Positions 63,701 to 64,000 of a stretch of 64,000 nt of DNA are shown here, in pieces; position 1 is the first letter of the stretch; each line of letters opens with the position of its first letter. The stretch spans positions 1,240,001 to 1,304,000 of the forward strand of contig ML133401.1 in NCBI GenBank assembly GCA_003864495.1. Direction: 5' to 3'. Under the pieces are notes generated by a model. It did no database searches, had not been told where the DNA came from, and worked only from the letters and a program-made list of their open reading frames with translations. Source of the DNA: Nemopilema nomurai. Lineage: Eukaryota > Cnidaria > Scyphozoa > Rhizostomeae > Rhizostomatidae. A program made the position numbers and the translations under genes.

Positions 63701-64000
63701 GTCATATCGAGACTCTTATCTAAAAAGGAAGGACCGTTCTTGAGTATTTGACGCATAATTGCAGAGTCCATTGAAGCTGTCTCTGTGACGATTCCCGTCT
63801 ACTCTTTCTTTAGTCAAGCGCAGACAAAAGGTGAGGCATGCATAGTCTGTCGGCCACACACACCAGCTTAAGGAGATGTATCTACTTCAGATGTTATCTC
63901 AAGCCCACGTAGGAAGTCGACAATTATTGTGCTCATTGATAAAATTCTTTGTTCGTTAATCAGCTAAATGTTTGTTTACTAAACGTCCAATTTACAGCCA
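60790..64000. other. Probable intron sequence of the 60.5-kb gene
   Basis: No recognisable domain on either strand. Frames such as 61302-61523 (+) and 63101-63325 (-) have no motifs. A perfect TGACGTCA is at 63410-63417. The one candidate exon is 63765-63830. Confidence 0.35.

Noticed and set aside
1..64000. CRISPR array, phage, operon or bacterial defence system
   Set aside because: The window is clearly intron-containing animal DNA; repeats are contiguous tandem or inverted-repeat elements without spacers.

Overview
This is eukaryotic, almost certainly metazoan, nuclear DNA. It is AT-rich, its genes are broken into short exons by GT-AG introns of a few hundred to about 1,400 bases, and it carries minisatellites, MITEs and a tRNA-derived SINE. 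There are no bacterial operons, rRNA genes or CRISPR arrays. I infer an early-branching marine invertebrate, most likely an anthozoan cnidarian (coral or sea anemone). The reasons are the vertebrate-like exon structure of GARNL3, the short introns, and a PTCHD-type (patched-related) pseudogene of a family that is expanded in cnidarians. The species cannot be read from the window.

Layout: (1) 41-225 (+) is the last coding exon of phosphatidylinositol 4-kinase beta (PI4KB), followed by a short 3' UTR. (2) About 0.6-10.1 kb has no recognisable gene; it holds a degenerate repeat cluster near 7.4-7.8 kb and a Tc1/mariner-like MITE at 8.05-8.2 kb. (3) 10172-17227 (+) is a small four-exon gene for a predicted N-myristoylated protein of the C1orf21 family (MGCTPSK start, SQLDFFEMLDRKIEA core, GPDYISEDE tail). 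(4) 21235-40588 (+) is a complete 26-coding-exon orthologue of GARNL3 (RapGAP domain plus citron-homology domain). All 26 exons join in phase and give a 1005-residue protein. Its introns hold an antisense PTCHD-like pseudogene, a 24-bp minisatellite, a U12-type intron, a foldback MITE and a short array of STAT-like palindromes. (5) 41-60 kb is mostly intergenic. It contains a 42-bp minisatellite with an antisense Cys-repeat reading frame split by a 302-bp hAT-type MITE with perfect 8-bp target duplications, and a SINE at 54 kb. (6) Near 60.48-60.79 kb a TATA/Inr promoter and a first coding exon appear to start another plus-strand gene that runs towards or past the right edge.

The recognised genes are ordinary single-copy metazoan genes, all on the plus strand. 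PI4KB (Golgi PI4P synthesis) and GARNL3 (predicted Rap/Ran-family GTPase-activating protein) both belong broadly to membrane and small-GTPase signalling, but nothing in the sequence shows they are co-regulated. I found no convincing new multi-gene system. The most interesting leads are the minor-spliceosome intron in GARNL3, the MITE-disrupted Cys-repeat frame, the excess of perfect TGACGTCA palindromes, and a one-base phase conflict in the C1orf21-like gene.
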